From: Brachybacterium saurashtrense
GTDB taxonomy: Bacteria; Actinomycetota; Actinomycetes; Actinomycetales; Dermabacteraceae
Direction: 5' to 3'
Assembly: GCF_003355475.1 (NCBI RefSeq)
Contig: NZ_CP031356.1
Coordinates: 496,001 to 560,000, forward strand
Length of the DNA stretch: 64,000 nucleotides
Shown: one piece after another, positions 43,544 to 52,397 of the stretch
Layout: each line of letters opens with the position of its first letter
Numbering within the stretch: the first letter of the stretch is position 1
Position numbers and translations under genes: made by a program
Notes under the pieces: generated by a model
What the model saw: only the letters and a program-made list of their open reading frames with translations
Databases searched by the model: none
What the model was told of the DNA's origin: nothing

Positions 43544-44311
43544 GTGACCCAGCCCTCCACCCACCCCACCCGCGTCGCCGTGCTCGGCGCCTCCGGCCGG
43601 ATGGGCGCCGCCGCCTGCGCCGCCGTGGAGGACGCCCCGGACCTCGAGCTGGTGGCGAGGATCGGCCGCGAGGACGACCTGGAATCGGCCGTGGAGGCCG
43701 GGGCCGAGGTGGCGATCGACCTCACCGTCCCCTCCGCCACCGCCGAGAACGTGCGCCGACTGGTCGAGCACGGCATCCACGCCGTGGTGGGCACCACCGG
43801 GTGGACCGAGGAGTCGCTCGCCGCGCTGCGCACCCAGCTCGCCGACGCCCCGGCAGTGGGCGTGCTGATCGCACCGAACTTCGCCATCGGCGCCGTGCTC
43901 GCGATGCGCTTCGCCGAGATCGCGGCGCGCTACTACGACAGCGCCGAGATCATCGAGATGCACCACGAAAACAAGCTCGACGCCCCCTCCGGCACCGCCC
44001 GACACACCGCGGCCGCGATCGCGCGCGGCCGCGCCGAGGCGGGGCTGGGCCCGGTGCCCGATGCCACGGAGAAGGATCCTGACGGCGCCCGCGGCGCGGT
44101 GGTGGACGGCATCCACGTCCACGCCGTGCGCCAGCGGGGCCTGGTCGCCCACGAAGTGGTGCAGTTCGGCGGGGAGGGGGAGCAGTTCGTGCTGCGCCAC
44201 GACTCCTTCGACCGGATCAGCTTCATGCCCGGCGTGCTGCTGGGCGTGCGGGAGGTCGCCGCCCACCCGGGCCTCACCGTGGGCCTCGACGGCTACATGG
44301 ACCTGGGCTGA
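43544..44311 (+). CDS. dapB: 4-hydroxy-tetrahydrodipicolinate reductase
   Basis: DapB reduces the DapA product on the way to DAP and lysine, using NAD(P)H. The 255-residue protein has the nucleotide-binding RVAVLGASGRMGAAAC, the TTGW motif (VVGTTGWTEESL), APNFAIGAVLA and the substrate-binding EMHHENKLDAPSGTA. The GTG start is preceded by CCAGGAG. dapA and dapF are elsewhere in this window, so three DAP genes are dispersed. Confidence 0.97.
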   Translation: MTQPSTHPTRVAVLGASGRMGAAACAAVEDAPDLELVARIGREDDLESAVEAGAEVAIDLTVPSATAENVRRLVEHGIHAVVGTTGWTEESLAALRTQLADAPAVGVLIAPNFAIGAVLAMRFAEIAARYYDSAEIIEMHHENKLDAPSGTARHTAAAIARGRAEAGLGPVPDATEKDPDGARGAVVDGIHVHAVRQRGLVAHEVVQFGGEGEQFVLRHDSFDRISFMPGVLLGVREVAAHPGLTVGLDGYMDLG

Positions 44312-44325
44312 GGCGGGGCGGCCCC

Positions 44326-44727
44326 ATGAAGGACAGGCTCTTCGTGGCCCTGCTGGTGCTGATCACCGCCGCATATGCGTGGGGGCTCGGCTGGATCGCC
44401 TGGGGATTCGTGCGCGCCGGCAGCGCCCTCGGCTACGGGCTCGCCCTCGGCATCGTGATCCTGCTGCTGCTGACGGTGTGGGTCACCTGGCGCGAGGTGC
44501 TGTTCGGCCTCGCCTCGGCGCGGCTCGCGGCGCGGTACGAACCGCCGGCGGAGGCCGACGGCGAGGACCGCCGGGCCGAGTTCGAGGCGGCGCGCTCCGC
44601 GATCCAGGACGGCGCCGAGCACGAGTGGCGCGCCTGGTTCCGCCTCGCGCTGGCCTACGACGCGCTGCGCGACCGGCGCGGCGCCCGCGCGGCCACGCGG
44701 CGCGCCATCGCCGAGCACCGCGGCTGA
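44326..44727 (+). CDS. Small membrane protein with helical C-terminus
   Basis: A 133-residue protein I cannot name. Two hydrophobic helices are at about residues 4-29 and 35-56 (LFVALLVLITAAYAWGLGWI, LGYGLALGIVILLLLTVWV). The soluble C-terminus ends in a TPR-like helical segment (WRAWFRLALAYDALRDRRGARAATRRAI). It starts 14 nt after dapB, probably in the same transcript. Homologues with a similar layout are found in other Actinobacteria near dapA/dapB, but their function is unknown to me. Confidence 0.8.
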   Translation: MKDRLFVALLVLITAAYAWGLGWIAWGFVRAGSALGYGLALGIVILLLLTVWVTWREVLFGLASARLAARYEPPAEADGEDRRAEFEAARSAIQDGAEHEWRAWFRLALAYDALRDRRGARAATRRAIAEHRG

Positions 44728-44767
44728 GCCCGGCACCCGCGCCGGCGCCGGGACGGACGCCGTGCGC

Positions 44768-45082
44768 TCAGCCCCAGCCCAGCGCCCGCAGGCCCGCCGC
44801 CACCCCCGCGGCACCGATCACCACCACCAGGAACGGTGCCCGCCGCCACAGCAGCACGGCCGCGACCGCGAGCGCGGCCAGCCGGGCGTCGAGCACGATC
44901 TCGGGACCGCTGGTCGCCGCCTGAGTGGCGACCAGCGCCCCCAGCAGCGCGATCGGCAGCAGGGTGGTGACACGGGCGATCCGGGGCCGCTCCAGCACCT
45001 CCGGCGGGGCCTGGTAGCCGATCCACTTCTGCACGAAGGACAACGCCGACGCGCCGAGCACCGCGATCCACAGCACGCTCAT
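44768..45082 (-). CDS. AzlD-type branched-chain amino acid export subunit
   Basis: A 104-residue AzlD family membrane protein with three or four helices (VLWIAVLGASALSFVQKWI, VTTLLPIALLGALVATQAA, LAALAVAAVLLWRRAPFLVVVIGAAG). AzlD works with AzlC to export branched-chain amino acids and analogues. It overlaps the AzlC stop by 4 nt, giving a two-gene azlCD operon. It converges on the gene at 44326. Confidence 0.85.
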   Translation of the reverse strand: MSVLWIAVLGASALSFVQKWIGYQAPPEVLERPRIARVTTLLPIALLGALVATQAATSGPEIVLDARLAALAVAAVLLWRRAPFLVVVIGAAGVAAGLRALGWG

Positions 45083-45936
45083 GGCCGCCCCCTCCCGGCC
45101 GCACCGTCCGCGGCCGCGTCATCGTCCGTCGCACGGTCCTCGGCCCCGTCGGCCTCCTGCGCACCGCCGGCGGGCCCCTCCGGCTCGACGCCCTCGCGGT
45201 GCACCGGCCGGCGGGGCGGCAGCAGCCCGGCGAGCACCGCCACCAGTGCGGCGGCCAGCACCGGCAGACCCGCGGGCAGGGCCGGGGTGGTGACCAGGGC
45301 GACGAACGCCGCCGCCCCCGCGATCGCCACCGCGTCGCCGCTGCGAAGCCGCGGCCACAGCAGCGCCAGGAACGCCGCCGCCGCGGCCGCGTCCAGCCCC
45401 CAGGCCGCGGGATCGGCGACGTGCCGGCCGGCCAGCGCGCCCACCAGGGAGAACAGGGTCCAGAAAACGTACACCCACACCCCGGCGGCCCAGAATCCCG
45501 CGCGCTTCTGCGCGATGGTGGTGCCGGTGGCGGCGAGTGCCGCGGATTCGTCGATCGTCAGCTGCGCGCGGGCGAGGCCGCGCACCCCGCCCCGCGGCAG
45601 GGACGGGGCGAGGATCAGCCCGTAGAGGGTGTTGCGCACCCCCAGCAGCAGCGAGGCCAGCGCCGCGCCGAACGCCGAGCCGCCCCCGCCCAGCACCCCG
45701 ATGAACGCGAACTGGCTGCCGCCGGTGAACATCACCGCCGAGAGCACCATCGCCTGCCAGACGTCCAGCCCGGAGGTGGTGGCCAGCGCCCCGAAGGAGA
45801 TCCCGTACAGCCCGGTGGCGAGTCCGATCGAGACGCCGGTGCGGCGCAGGCCGCGCAGGGCGGCGGCCTCCTCGCCGGAGGCCGTGGCGGAGGAGGAGGG
45901 GGCCCGTCCCGGCACGGGCGTGGAGGCATCGGTCAT
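45079..45936 (-). CDS. AzlC family permease
   Basis: A 285-residue AzlC family transporter subunit with about seven membrane helices. Conserved parts are LATGLYGISFGAL near the N-terminus, VMFTGGSQFAFIGVLGGGGS and GVRNTLYGLILAPSLPRG. It probably exports amino acids with the overlapping AzlD. The start is taken as the ATG at 45936 rather than the GTG at 45948, because a TAGAGT -10 box covers the GTG. The C-terminal tail is long and acidic/Pro-rich. Confidence 0.88.
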   Translation of the reverse strand: MTDASTPVPGRAPSSSATASGEEAAALRGLRRTGVSIGLATGLYGISFGALATTSGLDVWQAMVLSAVMFTGGSQFAFIGVLGGGGSAFGAALASLLLGVRNTLYGLILAPSLPRGGVRGLARAQLTIDESAALAATGTTIAQKRAGFWAAGVWVYVFWTLFSLVGALAGRHVADPAAWGLDAAAAAAFLALLWPRLRSGDAVAIAGAAAFVALVTTPALPAGLPVLAAALVAVLAGLLPPRRPVHREGVEPEGPAGGAQEADGAEDRATDDDAAADGAAGRGRP

Positions 45937-45946
45937 GATGCTCGAC

Positions 45947-45952
45947 ACTCTA
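45947..45952 (-). promoter_or_regulatory. -10 box TAGAGT for azlCD
   Basis: On the minus strand TAGAGT is 10 nt ahead of the ATG at 45936, giving at most a few nt of leader. It overlaps the competing GTG start. Confidence 0.4.
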
Positions 45953-45996
45953 CGTTCACCTGCGGGAACGGTGCCGCGCCGTCCGGCGGGCGGTGT

Positions 45997-46002
45997 GAGA
46001 AT
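45997..46002 (+). promoter_or_regulatory. Possible -10 (GAGAAT) for the HAD gene
   Basis: GAGAAT ends 8 nt before the ATG at 46011; there is no ribosome-binding site. A divergent promoter for azlCD lies about 50 nt away. Confidence 0.35.
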
Positions 46003-46010
46003 CTAGTGCC

Positions 46011-46739
46011 ATGCCCTCGCCTGCGGATCCCACCCCCGTCGCCCCGTCCACGCAGTCCCTGCCGCTGCGCGGCGCGGCGCTGCTGCTGGACATGGACGGC
46101 ACGCTCATCGATTCCGGCCCCGCCGTGGAGCGGTCCTGGAACCAGCTGTTCTCGGAGCTCGGCGTCGAGCTCGAGTTCGGCGCGGAGCAGCACGGCAAGC
46201 CCGCCCGGCAGGTCCTCGGCGAGGTGCTGCCCGAGCTGGGGGAGGAGCAGCTCGCCGAGGCGCACCGCCGCATCGAGGAGCTCGAGATCGCGGACGTCGA
46301 GGGGATCCTCGTGCTGCCCGGCACCGAGCGGCTGCTGGCCGAGCTCGACGAGGCCGCCGCCCGGCTGGGCCGCCCCACCTGGACGATCGTCACCTCCTGC
46401 ACCCGCGACCTGTTCGAGGCGCGCTGGGCCCGCACCGGCCTGCCCGTGCCGGACGGGCTGGTCACCGCGGACCAGGTCGACCACGGCAAGCCCGCCCCGG
46501 ATCCGTACCTGCTCGGGGCCCAGCGCCTCGCGGTGGACCCCGCCGCGAGCATCGTGATCGAGGACTCGCTGGGCGGGCTCCGCTCCGGCGCGGCGGCCGG
46601 CGCCCGCACGGTCGCGGTGACCAGCACCACCCCCGCGGGAGACCTCGCGCCGCTCGCGAATGCGCTGGTCACCTCGCTGGACGATCTCGAGGTGCGGGCC
46701 GACGGCACCGAGCTGCTGCTCACTCGCCGCGGCCAGTGA
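46011..46739 (+). CDS. HAD-superfamily phosphatase
   Basis: A 242-residue haloacid dehalogenase-like hydrolase. Motif I is LLLDMDGTLIDSG, motif II is the TSC in WTIVTSCTRDLFE, and motif III/IV is HGKPAPDPYLLGAQRL and IVIEDSLGGLRSGAAAGARTVAV. It resembles beta-phosphoglucomutase or sugar-phosphatase subtypes with a helical cap. Substrate cannot be assigned from sequence alone. It stands alone between the azlCD operon and asnB. Confidence 0.9.
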   Translation: MPSPADPTPVAPSTQSLPLRGAALLLDMDGTLIDSGPAVERSWNQLFSELGVELEFGAEQHGKPARQVLGEVLPELGEEQLAEAHRRIEELEIADVEGILVLPGTERLLAELDEAAARLGRPTWTIVTSCTRDLFEARWARTGLPVPDGLVTADQVDHGKPAPDPYLLGAQRLAVDPAASIVIEDSLGGLRSGAAAGARTVAVTSTTPAGDLAPLANALVTSLDDLEVRADGTELLLTRRGQ

Positions 46740-46781
46740 GATCTGCGCCCGCGCCTTCCTCGGCGCGGCGCGCCCCGTTGA

Positions 46782-46787
46782 TAGGCT
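46782..46787 (+). promoter_or_regulatory. asnB -10 box TAGGCT
   Basis: TAGGCT, identical to the boxes ahead of dapA and dapF. Transcription from about 46794 gives a leader of roughly 110 nt that includes the ribosome-binding site GAAAGGA. Confidence 0.4.
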
Positions 46788-46903
46788 CGGGCGGCCGATC
46801 CCGGTCCGCCCGTGCGCGCGGGCCCGGCGGGAGCGCTCGCCCGCTCCCCGTGCCGGATCGCTGATCGCGGACGGCTGCCGTCCCCCTCGAAAGGACTCGT
46901 CGC

Positions 46904-49654
46904 ATGTGCGGAATCTCCGGTACCTACGGATTCGGTGCTGACACCGAGGACATCGCCCGTCGGATGAGCGGGGCCCTGGCCCATCGCGGTCCCGACGGCG
47001 AAGGCCTGTTCACCGACGGCGCCGTCTCCCTCGCGCACCGGCGACTGGCGATCATCGATCGTGAGCACGGCGCCCAGCCGATGACCACGGCGGACGGCCG
47101 CTACACGATCGTCTACAACGGCGAGACCTACAACTACCTCGAGCTGCGTGCCGAGCTGGAGGAGCTGGGCCACACCTTCCGCACCGACTCGGACACCGAG
47201 GTGCTGCTCGAGGCGCACGCCGAATGGGGCACGGCCGCCTACGACCGCTTCAACGGCATGTTCGCGTTCGCGATCCACGATGCCGAGACCGGCACGGTCA
47301 CGCTCGCGCGTGACCACTTCGGCATCAAGCCGCTGTACTACTGGGTCGATCCCGAGGCGGGCGAGGGCGATCCGCGGGTGCTGTTCGGCTCCGAGATCCG
47401 CTCGCTGCTGGCGGCGAAGGTGTTCGACGCCGCGCCGGACGACCGCGCCGTGTACCGCTACCTCAAGTTCCGCGTCCAGGACGACGACTCCCAGACCTTC
47501 TTCGCCGGGGTGCGCCGCCTGATGGCCGGCGAGCTGCTCGAGATCCGTGCCGACGGCACCGAGATCTCCACCTTCACCTCCCTGAAGGAGGAGCTGCGCG
47601 AGATCGCCGCCCGTCCCGGCCGTCCCTACGACGACTCCGTGGTCGAGGAGTACCGCGAGCGTTTCCAGGAGTCCGTGCGCATGCGCCTGCAGTCCGAGGT
47701 GCCCGTGGGCACCTCGCTCTCCGGCGGTCTGGACTCCTCCGCCGTCGCCGCCGTGATCGCCCGCCATCTGCGCGAGCAGCCGGACGACGAGGGCTACAGC
47801 GCCGTGGGCAGCCGCCAGAACACCTTCTCCGCGGTGTTCCCCCAGGCCTCCAACGACGAGGAGCGCTACGTCGACGCGCTGCTGGACGACTACCGCGGCC
47901 AGATCACCGCCCACAAGATCCAGCCCCGGCCCGAGGCCTTCCTCGAGGACGTGCACGACTTCGTGCGCACCCAGGAGGAGCCGATCATCTCCACCGGCCC
48001 CTACGCCCAGTACGCGGTGATGCGCGAGGCCAGCGAGCACGTCACCGTGCTGCTGGACGGCCAGGGGGCCGACGAGATGATGGCCGGGTACAACCCGTAC
48101 TTCTACGTCTACCTGCGCCAGCTGCGCCGTCAGAAGCGCTTCACGGAGCTCGCCGGCGAGGTCGTCGGCTCCCGCGACATCCTTCGCAAGCTCGCCCGCA
48201 CCAAGTTCTCCGGCCGCACCTCGGTGCCGATCGAGGCGCTGCTGAACTCCGGCTTCGTCGCCGAGCACAGCGGCGAGAAGGTCACCTCCGTCCAGGACGA
48301 CCTCAAGGAGCGCCTGCTCGAGGACACCTTCCGCTCCTCGCTGCCCTCCCTGCTGCGCTACGAGGACAAGAACACGATGCGCTTCAGCATCGAGGGGCGC
48401 GTGCCCTTCGTGGACAAGGAACTGCTGAAGTTCCTGTTCTCCCTCGACGAGTCCGCGATCATCCACGACGGCTGGAACAAGCGGATCCTGCGCGAGTCGA
48501 TGGACGGCATCCTGCCGGACATGATCTCCAAGCGCCGCAACAAGATCGGCTTCACCACCCCGGAGGGGGAGTGGTTCCGCACCATCGCGCCGCAGCTGCG
48601 GGAGATCTTCGCCTCCCCCTCCTTCGCCGCGCGCCCCTACTTCGACGCGCCGAGCGTGCTGGCGCTGTTCGACGACTACATCGCCCATCCCGAGAACCAC
48701 GGCACCCTGATGTTCTGGCGTCTGCTGAACGTGGAGCTGTGGATGCGCACCTTCTTCGACGACGCCGACGGCGCCGGCCGTGCGCTCGGCGGCTCTGCCG
48801 AGACCGGTGCCGCACCCGCCGTCACGCCGGCAGCGGCCGCCGAGGCCCCGGTGGAGGAGGACGAGGAGCCCAAGAGCGACTACGCCCCCAACCCGGACAA
48901 GCAGCTCGACCTCACCTCGGAGGCCGACGGCCACGACTGGCGCCGCTTCCCGCTGCAGACCTCCCTGGTCGCGCGCGGGGACGACATCGAGGCCCTGGTG
49001 CGCGGGCACGTGGAGCGCTTCGCGGCCGGGCTCCCGGCCGACGCCGTCCCGGCCGGGGCGCCCTGGTACTTCGTGATCAGCGAGAAGATCGTCGCGATCG
49101 CGCAGGGCCGCTCCTGGTTCACCTGGGAGGTGCGCCCGCGCCGCGCGGCGAAGGTGCTCAGCCGTTTCGTGAGCCGCACCCCGGCCGGCATCGGCCTGGG
49201 GGACCCCACCACGATGGAGCTCGCGATCCGCGAGGTGGGCCTGCCGCGCGTGCTCGCCGCCTCCGCCGCGGGCGCCGCCGGCAAACTGGTGCGCCGCAAG
49301 GGCCTGTTCTACGAGGTGGTCGGGGCGAACGTGCGCGCCATCGACGGCCCCACCCCGTACTCCGCCTTCCCCTCCAACGTCTCCGCGAAGCTGCCGCCGA
49401 AGGATCCGGACGCGGTCTCCGCTCGGATCTCCGCGGCGATCCGCGGCGCGGACATCCCCGCGGCGCTGCGCGACAGCTTCGTGGGCACCGTGGTGATGGA
49501 CGCCAACGACATCGGCCGCAACGTGCTGGGCTCGGACGTGCCCACCCCGGCCACGCACCTCGAGGCCACCTTCGCCGACAACCCCCTCGGCCAGGGCCGC
49601 CAGCGCACCCCGCTGGCGATCCTCGTCGATCTCGGCATCGCGTCAACCCGCTGA
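46904..49654 (+). CDS. asnB: Asparagine synthetase fused to a CofE-like gamma-glutamyl ligase domain
   Basis: A 916-residue fusion. Residues 1-625 form a complete class B, glutamine-hydrolysing asparagine synthetase. The N-terminal glutaminase has nucleophile Cys2 (MCGISGTYGF) and the synthetase domain has the ATP-binding SLSGGLDSSAV at about 270-280. An acidic, Ala-rich linker (about 628-665) leads to a C-terminal domain of about 250 residues. This resembles coenzyme F420-0:gamma-glutamyl ligase (CofE/COG1478): RGDDIEALV, ISEKIVAIAQGRSW, GDPTTMELAIREVGLPRVL, RAIDGPTPYSAF and DANDIGRNVLG. Ordinary AsnB proteins end near residue 640. The gene is 53 nt upstream of dapA. AsnB homologues can amidate meso-DAP in walls; what the added domain does is unknown. 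Confidence 0.85.
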   Translation: MCGISGTYGFGADTEDIARRMSGALAHRGPDGEGLFTDGAVSLAHRRLAIIDREHGAQPMTTADGRYTIVYNGETYNYLELRAELEELGHTFRTDSDTEVLLEAHAEWGTAAYDRFNGMFAFAIHDAETGTVTLARDHFGIKPLYYWVDPEAGEGDPRVLFGSEIRSLLAAKVFDAAPDDRAVYRYLKFRVQDDDSQTFFAGVRRLMAGELLEIRADGTEISTFTSLKEELREIAARPGRPYDDSVVEEYRERFQESVRMRLQSEVPVGTSLSGGLDSSAVAAVIARHLREQPDDEGYSAVGSRQNTFSAVFPQASNDEERYVDALLDDYRGQITAHKIQPRPEAFLEDVHDFVRTQEEPIISTGPYAQYAVMREASEHVTVLLDGQGADEMMAGYNPYFYVYLRQLRRQKRFTELAGEVVGSRDILRKLARTKFSGRTSVPIEALLNSGFVAEHSGEKVTSVQDDLKERLLEDTFRSSLPSLLRYEDKNTMRFSIEGRVPFVDKELLKFLFSLDESAIIHDGWNKRILRESMDGILPDMISKRRNKIGFTTPEGEWFRTIAPQLREIFASPSFAARPYFDAPSVLALFDDYIAHPENHGTLMFWRLLNVELWMRTFFDDADGAGRALGGSAETGAAPAVTPAAAAEAPVEEDEEPKSDYAPNPDKQLDLTSEADGHDWRRFPLQTSLVARGDDIEALVRGHVERFAAGLPADAVPAGAPWYFVISEKIVAIAQGRSWFTWEVRPRRAAKVLSRFVSRTPAGIGLGDPTTMELAIREVGLPRVLAASAAGAAGKLVRRKGLFYEVVGANVRAIDGPTPYSAFPSNVSAKLPPKDPDAVSARISAAIRGADIPAALRDSFVGTVVMDANDIGRNVLGSDVPTPATHLEATFADNPLGQGRQRTPLAILVDLGIASTR

Positions 49655-49672
49655 GCGCGGCCCGGTCTGGAT

Positions 49673-49678
49673 TAGGCT
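49673..49678 (+). promoter_or_regulatory. dapA -10 box TAGGCT
   Basis: TAGGCT gives a transcription start near 49685, with a 23-nt leader that contains the ribosome-binding site CGGAGGA. dapA may also be read through from asnB. Confidence 0.45.
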
Positions 49679-49707
49679 CCGACCATCAGCACCTTTCGGA
49701 GGACACC

Positions 49708-50616
49708 ATGACCAGCACCGACCCGCGCATCGCGCGGCCGTTCGGCGCGGTGGGGACCGCGATGGTCACCCCGCTCACCGAGGACGGCCACGGCGTGGAC
49801 CTCGACGCCGCCCAGCACCTCGCCGCCCACCTGGTGGAGCACGGCCACGACATGATCGTGGTCTCCGGCACCACCGGCGAGGCGCCCACCCTCACCGACG
49901 TCGAGAAGCATGACCTCGCCCGCGCCGTGCGGGAGGCCATCGGGCCCTCGATCACCCTGGTCGCGGGCGTGGGCACGTACGACACCGCCCATTCCATCGA
50001 CCTCGCCCGCGAGCACGAGAAGCTCGGCGTGGACGGCCTGCTGGTGGTCACCCCGTACTACTCCAAGCCCAGCCAGGCGGGGATCATCGCGCACATCACC
50101 GAGATCGCCGATTCCACCCCGCTGCCGGTGATGCTCTACGACATCCCGGGCCGCACCGGGATCCCGCTGACCTACGAGACCCTCTTGCGCCTGGCCGAGA
50201 ACCCGCGCATCGTCGCGGTGAAGGACGCCAAGGGCGACCTGCACCAGGCCTCCCGCGTCATGGAGAACACCGATCTCGTCTACTACTGCGGCGAGGACGC
50301 GCTGAACCTGCCCTGGCTCACGATCGGCGCCGCGGGCATGGTCTCCGTGGTCAGCCAGGTCGCGGGCGACCTCGAGAAGGCGATGGTCGACGCGGTGGAC
50401 CGCTTCGACCTGGAGGCGGCGCGCGCCGCGCACCACCGCCTGGTGCCGGTGGTCGAGGCGATCATGGGGCACATGCCTGGGGCCGTCGCCGCGAAGACCG
50501 CCCTGCACCTGCAGGGCGTGCTGCCCAACGCCGTCATGCGCGGGCCCCACGTGGGAGCGGACACCGACCAGCTGCGCATGCTCCAGTCCGCCCTGGAAGC
50601 CGCCGACCTGCTCTGA
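49708..50616 (+). CDS. dapA: 4-hydroxy-tetrahydrodipicolinate synthase
   Basis: DapA condenses pyruvate with aspartate semialdehyde at the entry to DAP/lysine synthesis. The 302-residue TIM-barrel protein has VVSGTTGEAPTLTD and VVTPYYSKPSQAG. The Schiff-base Lys172 is in VAVKDAKGDL. It also keeps the YDIPGRTG segment with the catalytic Tyr. It follows asnB and precedes rnj by 14 nt; dapA-rnj-ftsK is the common actinobacterial order. Confidence 0.97.
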   Translation: MTSTDPRIARPFGAVGTAMVTPLTEDGHGVDLDAAQHLAAHLVEHGHDMIVVSGTTGEAPTLTDVEKHDLARAVREAIGPSITLVAGVGTYDTAHSIDLAREHEKLGVDGLLVVTPYYSKPSQAGIIAHITEIADSTPLPVMLYDIPGRTGIPLTYETLLRLAENPRIVAVKDAKGDLHQASRVMENTDLVYYCGEDALNLPWLTIGAAGMVSVVSQVAGDLEKAMVDAVDRFDLEAARAAHHRLVPVVEAIMGHMPGAVAAKTALHLQGVLPNAVMRGPHVGADTDQLRMLQSALEAADLL

Positions 50617-50630
50617 AACCGGAGGATCCG

Positions 50631-52325
50631 ATGTCCACCCCCTTCTCCGAGCGCCTCGCCGCCCCGCCGCCGCAGCCGGAGGGCGCGCTGCGGATCATCC
50701 CGCTCGGCGGCCTGGGGGACGTGGGCCGGAACATGACCGTGATGGAGTTCGGCGGGCGACTGCTGGTCATCGACTGCGGTGTGCTGTTCCCCGAGGACTC
50801 CCAGCCCGGCGTGGACCTGATCCTGCCGGACTTCGGCGTGCTCGAGGACCGGCTCGAGGACGTGGAGGCCATCGTGCTCACCCACGGCCACGAGGACCAC
50901 ATCGGCGCGGTGCCCTACCTGCTGCGCCGCCGCCCCGACATCCCCCTGGTGGGCAGCCGGCTCACCCTCGCCTTCCTCGAGGCGAAGCTGCGCGAGCACC
51001 GCATCCGCCCCACCACGCGCGTGGTGGAGGAGGGGCAGGGCGCCGCCCTGGGCCCCTTCGACTGCGAGTTCGTGGCCGTGAACCACTCGATCCCGGACGC
51101 TCTCGCGGTGCACGTGCGCACCCCGGCCGGGACGGTGCTGCACACCGGCGACTTCAAGATGGACCAGCTGCCGCTGGACGGCCGGATCACGGATCTGCGC
51201 GCCTTCGCCCGCCTCGGCGAGGCCGGAGTGGACCTGTTCATGACCGACTCCACCAACGCCGAGGTGCCCGGCTTCACCGTGGGCGAGCGGGAGATCGGCC
51301 CCACCCTGGACGGACTGTTCGCCCGGGCCCGGCAGAAGATCGTGGTCGCCTCGTTCTCCAGCCACGTGCACCGGGTGCAGCAGGTGCTCAACGCCGCGGC
51401 GGCCCACGGCCGCAAGGTCGCCTTCGTGGGCCGGTCGATGGTGCGCAACATGTCGATCGCCGCCGATCTGGGCTTCCTCGACGTCCCGCCGGACACCCTC
51501 GTCGACGTCAAGCGCATCGGTGACCTGCCCGACGAGCAGGTGGTGCTGATGTGCACCGGCAGCCAGGGCGAGCCGATGGCGGCCCTGGGCCGGATCGCGA
51601 ACCGCGACCACCGCGTCAGCGTGGGCCCGGGGGACGTGGTGGTGCTCGCCTCCTCGCTCATCCCCGGCAACGAGAACGCCGTGTTCCGCGTGGTCAACGG
51701 CCTGATGGCGCTGGGCGCCGAGGTGGTCCACAAGGGCAGCGCGATGGTGCACACCTCCGGCCACGCCAGCGCGGGGGAGCTGCTGTACTGCTACAACATC
51801 GTGCGGCCGCGGAACGTGATGCCGATCCACGGCGAAGTGCGCCATCTCCTCGCCAACGGCAGGATCGCCGAGGCCACGGGCGTCCCGCGGGAGCGGATCG
51901 TGCTGGCCCGGGACGGCCACGTGATCGACCTCCAGGACGGCATCGCCCGCACCGTCGGCGAGGTGCCCAACGGCTACGTGTACGTGGACGGCTCCAGCGT
52001 GGGCGAGATCTCCGAGGCGGATCTCAAGGACCGCCGCATCCTGGGCGACGAGGGCTTCATCTCGCTGTTCGCCGTGGTCAACTCCGAGACGGGCGCGCTC
52101 ATCGCCGGTCCGGAGATCCACGCCCGCGGCGTGGCGGAGGACGACGCGGTGTTCGAGCGGATCCGGCCCGAGATCGTCAAGGCCCTCGAGCAGGCGGTGG
52201 CGGACCAGGTCGAGCGGCGCGACACCTACCAGCTCCAGCAGGTCATGCGCCGGGTGGTGGGGCGCTACGTGGGGCAGCGGCTGCGGCGCCGACCGATGAT
52301 CATCCCGGTGGTCGTCGAGTCCTGA
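50631..52325 (+). CDS. rnj: Ribonuclease J
   Basis: RNase J is a metallo-beta-lactamase-fold nuclease with 5' exonuclease and endonuclease activity in mRNA decay and rRNA maturation. The 564-residue protein has IIPLGGLGDVGRNMTV, the metal motif LTHGHEDHIGA, HTGDFKMD and TDSTNAEVPG. The beta-CASP motifs include SSHVHRVQQV, CTGSQGEPMAALGRI, TSGHASAGE and MPIHGEVRHL. PNPase in the same window is a likely partner in RNA decay. A good ribosome-binding site precedes the ATG. Confidence 0.97.
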   Translation: MSTPFSERLAAPPPQPEGALRIIPLGGLGDVGRNMTVMEFGGRLLVIDCGVLFPEDSQPGVDLILPDFGVLEDRLEDVEAIVLTHGHEDHIGAVPYLLRRRPDIPLVGSRLTLAFLEAKLREHRIRPTTRVVEEGQGAALGPFDCEFVAVNHSIPDALAVHVRTPAGTVLHTGDFKMDQLPLDGRITDLRAFARLGEAGVDLFMTDSTNAEVPGFTVGEREIGPTLDGLFARARQKIVVASFSSHVHRVQQVLNAAAAHGRKVAFVGRSMVRNMSIAADLGFLDVPPDTLVDVKRIGDLPDEQVVLMCTGSQGEPMAALGRIANRDHRVSVGPGDVVVLASSLIPGNENAVFRVVNGLMALGAEVVHKGSAMVHTSGHASAGELLYCYNIVRPRNVMPIHGEVRHLLANGRIAEATGVPRERIVLARDGHVIDLQDGIARTVGEVPNGYVYVDGSSVGEISEADLKDRRILGDEGFISLFAVVNSETGALIAGPEIHARGVAEDDAVFERIRPEIVKALEQAVADQVERRDTYQLQQVMRRVVGRYVGQRLRRRPMIIPVVVES

Positions 52326-52384
52326 ACCGCTCCGGCGTGACCGGGCCGGGGACCGGCCTCCCGGGCGTGCGGCGGGGCGGACGG

Positions 52385-52390
52385 TAGGAT
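52385..52390 (+). promoter_or_regulatory. ftsK -10 box TAGGAT; leaderless start likely
   Basis: TAGGAT ends 7 nt before the ATG at 52398, exactly as for the second lepB copy. There is no Shine-Dalgarno sequence in between. Confidence 0.5.
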
Positions 52391-52397
52391 CGGTCCC

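Noticed and set aside
45956..49558. A 1200-codon minus-strand frame opposite asnB and the HAD gene
   Set aside because: It mirrors the third-position GC bias of asnB and contains no motif; asnB on the plus strand has strong family motifs throughout.
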